DNA of 32,973 nt from a virus. Under the pieces are notes generated by a model that made no database searches, was not told the origin of the DNA, and saw only the letters and a program-made list of their open reading frames with translations. Location of the stretch: positions 1 to 32,973 of IMG/VR virus record IMGVR_UViG_3300043466_002588. One strand, given 5' to 3'. The translations under genes and the position numbers were made by a program. Shown in pieces: positions 30,661 to 32,973 of the stretch. Positions within the stretch are counted from its first letter, which is position 1, and every line of letters begins with the position of its first letter.

Positions 30661-31170
30661 TTAATGTATGTGTGAACAAATTATCATACTATACCCTTCT
30701 GTGGATTGTACATCTTGTATTTTAAATTTTGACTCTTTTGATAATAACCATTCTTTTTCTTTTGACAATACGTCTATGAGATCTAAATCTGATTGCGATG
30801 GAGACTTTAATTGTTCTATGTACCATTTCCAGTAGCAAAAACCAAATCCGTCTACAACTTTCATTATTATCCCTGAATCTTTACCAAAATTTTTCGCAAT
30901 TTTAATATTCTCAGACATGCTTAATATATCCCCTATCGTAAACACTTGTCCAATATACTTTCCAGTAGATAAAGTTCCTATATTATACTTTAATCCAAAA
31001 CCCCTATATAAAGGAATTGGGCAATCCTCTGAATTAGATTTTATCACATTGTTTATCTCATCAGCATATTTTGATACATGCTTTTTATCGTGCGCTAAAA
31101 AATATAACATTTCCGCTTGTTTATTGGAAATGTTATATTTCTCTGTGAGTAAATCTATGAGTTTTATCAT
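30661..31170 (-). CDS. Putative mono-ADP-ribosyltransferase (R-S-E type), possibly packaged
   Basis: This 169-residue protein has the three signature positions of arginine-specific ADP-ribosyltransferases in order: R56 in PLYRGF, S84-x-S86 in ILSMSENIKIAKNFG, and E138-x-E140 in SKEKEWLLSKESKFKI. The spacing fits the compact bacterial toxin and phage Alt/Mod group. It would transfer ADP-ribose from NAD to a host protein, as T4 Alt and ModA do to RNA polymerase. The N-terminal MIKLIDLLTE resembles a capsid-targeting peptide, with LTE as a possible cleavage point. Only the 104-residue gene follows it before a terminator; the RNR gene precedes it by 15 bases. Confidence 0.75.
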   Translation of the reverse strand: MIKLIDLLTEKYNISNKQAEMLYFLAHDKKHVSKYADEINNVIKSNSEDCPIPLYRGFGLKYNIGTLSTGKYIGQVFTIGDILSMSENIKIAKNFGKDSGIIMKVVDGFGFCYWKWYIEQLKSPSQSDLDLIDVLSKEKEWLLSKESKFKIQDVQSTEGYSMIICSHIH

Positions 31171-31185
31171 ATTTTATAAATATCA

Positions 31186-32973
31186 CTAAACTAAGCAAGC
31201 TCCACCTGCACAAGCAACCTGATCTTTAAGGTCTGTATTGTCGTCCATTTCTATGACCATGTCCAGATCTATATTAGTGAGTGACTTCATCATCTCTTCA
31301 TATTTCTCCTTTGTGCAATCCTCGAAAGGCGCCTGAATGTAAGTATGGTCTGAGAAAGGCAGAACTGAAAGGCCATTGTAATATGCTTTATTTTCCCACA
31401 TCCACTGTCCTACTGCTTCCCACTCATCGTCTTTTATTGATACTGTCGCTGAGATATTATGCGTATTCTGTCCAGTTCTGTGTCCTGGCTTGATCCATCC
31501 TTTGTAGAATAGCTTAACTCTCTCAAGAAGATCTATCGCTGACTCTGTCCTTAGTATAGAACCTTCTGGTGCTTTTTGTGGAACTGAGATCACCGCTGTA
31601 TCATGTGGTCTAAAATATTCATCCTGTACAAGCTCTGGGTGATGTATGCTCAGGTACGTATAGATTGCCTCATTCTTGCCTACTCTGATATTCCTTATGT
31701 AGTACTCATTGTGCCATGCGTGAATGCCTGATGACGTTCCCAGCACCAAAGATGATGTGCCTGAAGGTTTGATTGTTGTACATCTTGCAGCTGGATTGAT
31801 ACCGATGATCTTTGCGATCACTGCGTTGGTTTCATTTACGTGTTTTGCGGCCTCTTCAAGATTGAGTTTCTGTGCTACGCCTGATCCAATACCAGTCATA
31901 CCCACACCGATGAGAGCCTCTTTTTCTGTGGTCTTCTGCCATACTGAGCGAAGATAATGGAAGTTTGTATATCCTGCTTGAAGTGTGCCGATGAGTGCTG
32001 CGGCTTTTACCCTTGTATTAAGATCTTCTTGGTCTACTACATCTGATACGTTTACCTCACATAGATTACAGAACTGGTAAGGACGGAGTGCAATCTCACA
32101 ACATGGATTTGTACCCCAATCTTTATCATTGCTTAAGTAGATACCTGGCTCGCCTGATCCTGAGTTCTTGATCTTTTCCCACAGATCCATAAAGAATTCC
32201 TGTGTGATTTTATTCCTTAGAAGCACTGCTGAGTTATTCGCTCTACCTCTTTGTGGATTAAGCTCCCACCAATTTCCTGACTTGCATGCGATCATCTCTT
32301 CATCATCTGCAGAGAAAAGTGATATGAGTGCTGCCCTTCTGATTCCACCTGCGAGTACTGCGTCTGCAATGTGACAAACCATATCATGAACCTCGATAGA
32401 ACTGAGTTTGTCTCCGTCTTCTTTTTGACTTAGTATGCCTTCTAGTTTAAGCAAGCATTCTTTTAGTGGCTGAGGTCCTGGTGCTTTACCTCCAGAAGTT
32501 ACCAACATTGCACCTTTTGGTCTGATGTCTGAGAAGTCAAAGTTAATAGTAGATCCACCTTTGAAATAGGATTTGATCACTGCTTTAACCGCGTCTGCCC
32601 AACCTTCTATTGAGTCACCTACTAGGAATCTTTTATGCTTCTTTGGATTTGGTTTTCTGATCTCTGGAAGTTTTTCTACGTGATGTGTCTGTACTGAGAA
32701 GCCAACACCAGTTCCACCAAGCAGTAGGAACATTGTCTCAGAGAAAGCATGCAAGTCATCGATCGGAAGATATGCGCAGTTATAAACCCTGTTTGGTGAG
32801 ATCTCAATTGGCTTTCCACCAAATTGAAGTGACCTCATCGATGGTAATACTTTCTTGCTGTATACCAATTTGTACGCCTCTTCTATCTCTGTTTCAAGCT
32901 GGGGATATTTTTTGAGGTGCATCTCTTTGTTTCTGTCTACCAATTCAGTCCAGGATTCACGCTTTTTAAATTC
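31186..32973 (-). CDS. nrdJ: Adenosylcobalamin-dependent (class II) ribonucleotide reductase, C-terminal part, runs off window
   Basis: The frame is open to the right edge, so the true start is outside; an apparent TTG start at 32943 is in the middle of the conserved ESWTELVDR segment. At least 595 codons are visible. VLPSMRSLQFGG, NCAYLPIDD (N-terminal redox Cys), LLLGGTGVGFSVQ, TNPCCEIALRPYQFCNL (radical Cys and general-base Glu), TTIKPSGTSSLVLG (phosphate-binding) and the C-terminal CAGGACLV redox pair identify the monomeric NrdJ type. It converts ribonucleotides to deoxyribonucleotides with a B12-generated radical, so it needs no oxygen and no small subunit but depends on host cobalamin. 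The thioredoxin at 19880 is a possible reductant. Confidence 0.95.
   Translation of the reverse strand, partial: EFKKRESWTELVDRNKEMHLKKYPQLETEIEEAYKLVYSKKVLPSMRSLQFGGKPIEISPNRVYNCAYLPIDDLHAFSETMFLLLGGTGVGFSVQTHHVEKLPEIRKPNPKKHKRFLVGDSIEGWADAVKAVIKSYFKGGSTINFDFSDIRPKGAMLVTSGGKAPGPQPLKECLLKLEGILSQKEDGDKLSSIEVHDMVCHIADAVLAGGIRRAALISLFSADDEEMIACKSGNWWELNPQRGRANNSAVLLRNKITQEFFMDLWEKIKNSGSGEPGIYLSNDKDWGTNPCCEIALRPYQFCNLCEVNVSDVVDQEDLNTRVKAAALIGTLQAGYTNFHYLRSVWQKTTEKEALIGVGMTGIGSGVAQKLNLEEAAKHVNETNAVIAKIIGINPAARCTTIKPSGTSSLVLGTSSGIHAWHNEYYIRNIRVGKNEAIYTYLSIHHPELVQDEYFRPHDTAVISVPQKAPEGSILRTESAIDLLERVKLFYKGWIKPGHRTGQNTHNISATVSIKDDEWEAVGQWMWENKAYYNGLSVLPFSDHTYIQAPFEDCTKEKYEEMMKSLTNIDLDMVIEMDDNTDLKDQVACAGGACLV

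Noticed and set aside
32941-32943. TTG as the true start of the ribonucleotide reductase
   Set aside because: The frame continues to the window edge with residues EFKKRESWTEL, which fit the conserved N-terminal part of NrdJ; the start is outside.

Overview
The window looks like part of a large tailed double-stranded DNA phage genome. Every convincing protein gene lies on the minus strand, in long runs with overlaps or gaps of a few bases. The content is typical of a large lytic-type phage: family A DNA polymerase, B12-dependent ribonucleotide reductase, dUTPase, dCMP deaminase, a thymidylate synthase-family enzyme, thioredoxin, a RecB/Cas4-like nuclease, GroEL and GroES, a ClpP-like protease and an ADP-ribosyltransferase. 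I see no integrase, ribosomal or host housekeeping genes. The DNA is AT-rich and many start codons are preceded by A-rich sequence instead of a strong Shine-Dalgarno, which would fit a Bacteroidota host; the host assignment is inference only.

Layout. Positions 1-5.3 kb: small unrecognised genes, one long class II tRNA-like gene (929-1048), a small helix-turn-helix protein, a protein with three HTH-like repeats and a degenerate HNH-type zinc knuckle, and a ClpP-like serine protease. Positions 5.4-18.4 kb: sixteen consecutive genes, fifteen of them for glycan synthesis and modification (GT2, GT4, RgpF-like and DUF6492-like transferases, two FkbM methyltransferases, another O-methyltransferase, a PIG-L deacetylase, a hexapeptide-repeat acyltransferase and an SDR) plus one zinc-ribbon protein. 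The part from 5.4 to 13.7 kb is clearly more AT-rich than its surroundings and is bounded by two related GT2 genes. Positions 18.4-26.3 kb: a ribbon-helix-helix-like protein, an Fe-S PD-(D/E)XK nuclease, thioredoxin, a two-domain thymidylate synthase/hydroxymethylase fusion, dCMP deaminase, dUTPase, a DUF6378-like protein, an SGNH-like protein and GroEL/GroES. Positions 26.4-33 kb: a zinc-ribbon protein, a lipoprotein, DNA polymerase, small proteins, an ADP-ribosyltransferase, and the 3' part of nrdJ running off the window.

How the genes may work together. NrdJ, thioredoxin, dCMP deaminase, dUTPase and the TS-family fusion form a deoxynucleotide supply line. The TS-family protein carries Asp where thymidylate synthase has the dUMP-recognising Asn, and it is fused to a helical domain that resembles enzymes acting on hypermodified thymine in phage DNA, so this phage may make non-canonical DNA. 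The glycan cluster could decorate virion proteins or, more speculatively, modified DNA bases. Two neighbouring proteins at 30.3-31.2 kb start with the same short peptide resembling T4 capsid-targeting sequences; one is the ADP-ribosyltransferase, suggesting a packaged and injected effector like T4 Alt.

Clear intrinsic terminators (near 1.7, 2.15 and 30.3 kb) are few, so transcription units must be long. No CRISPR array, insertion sequence or attachment site was seen.
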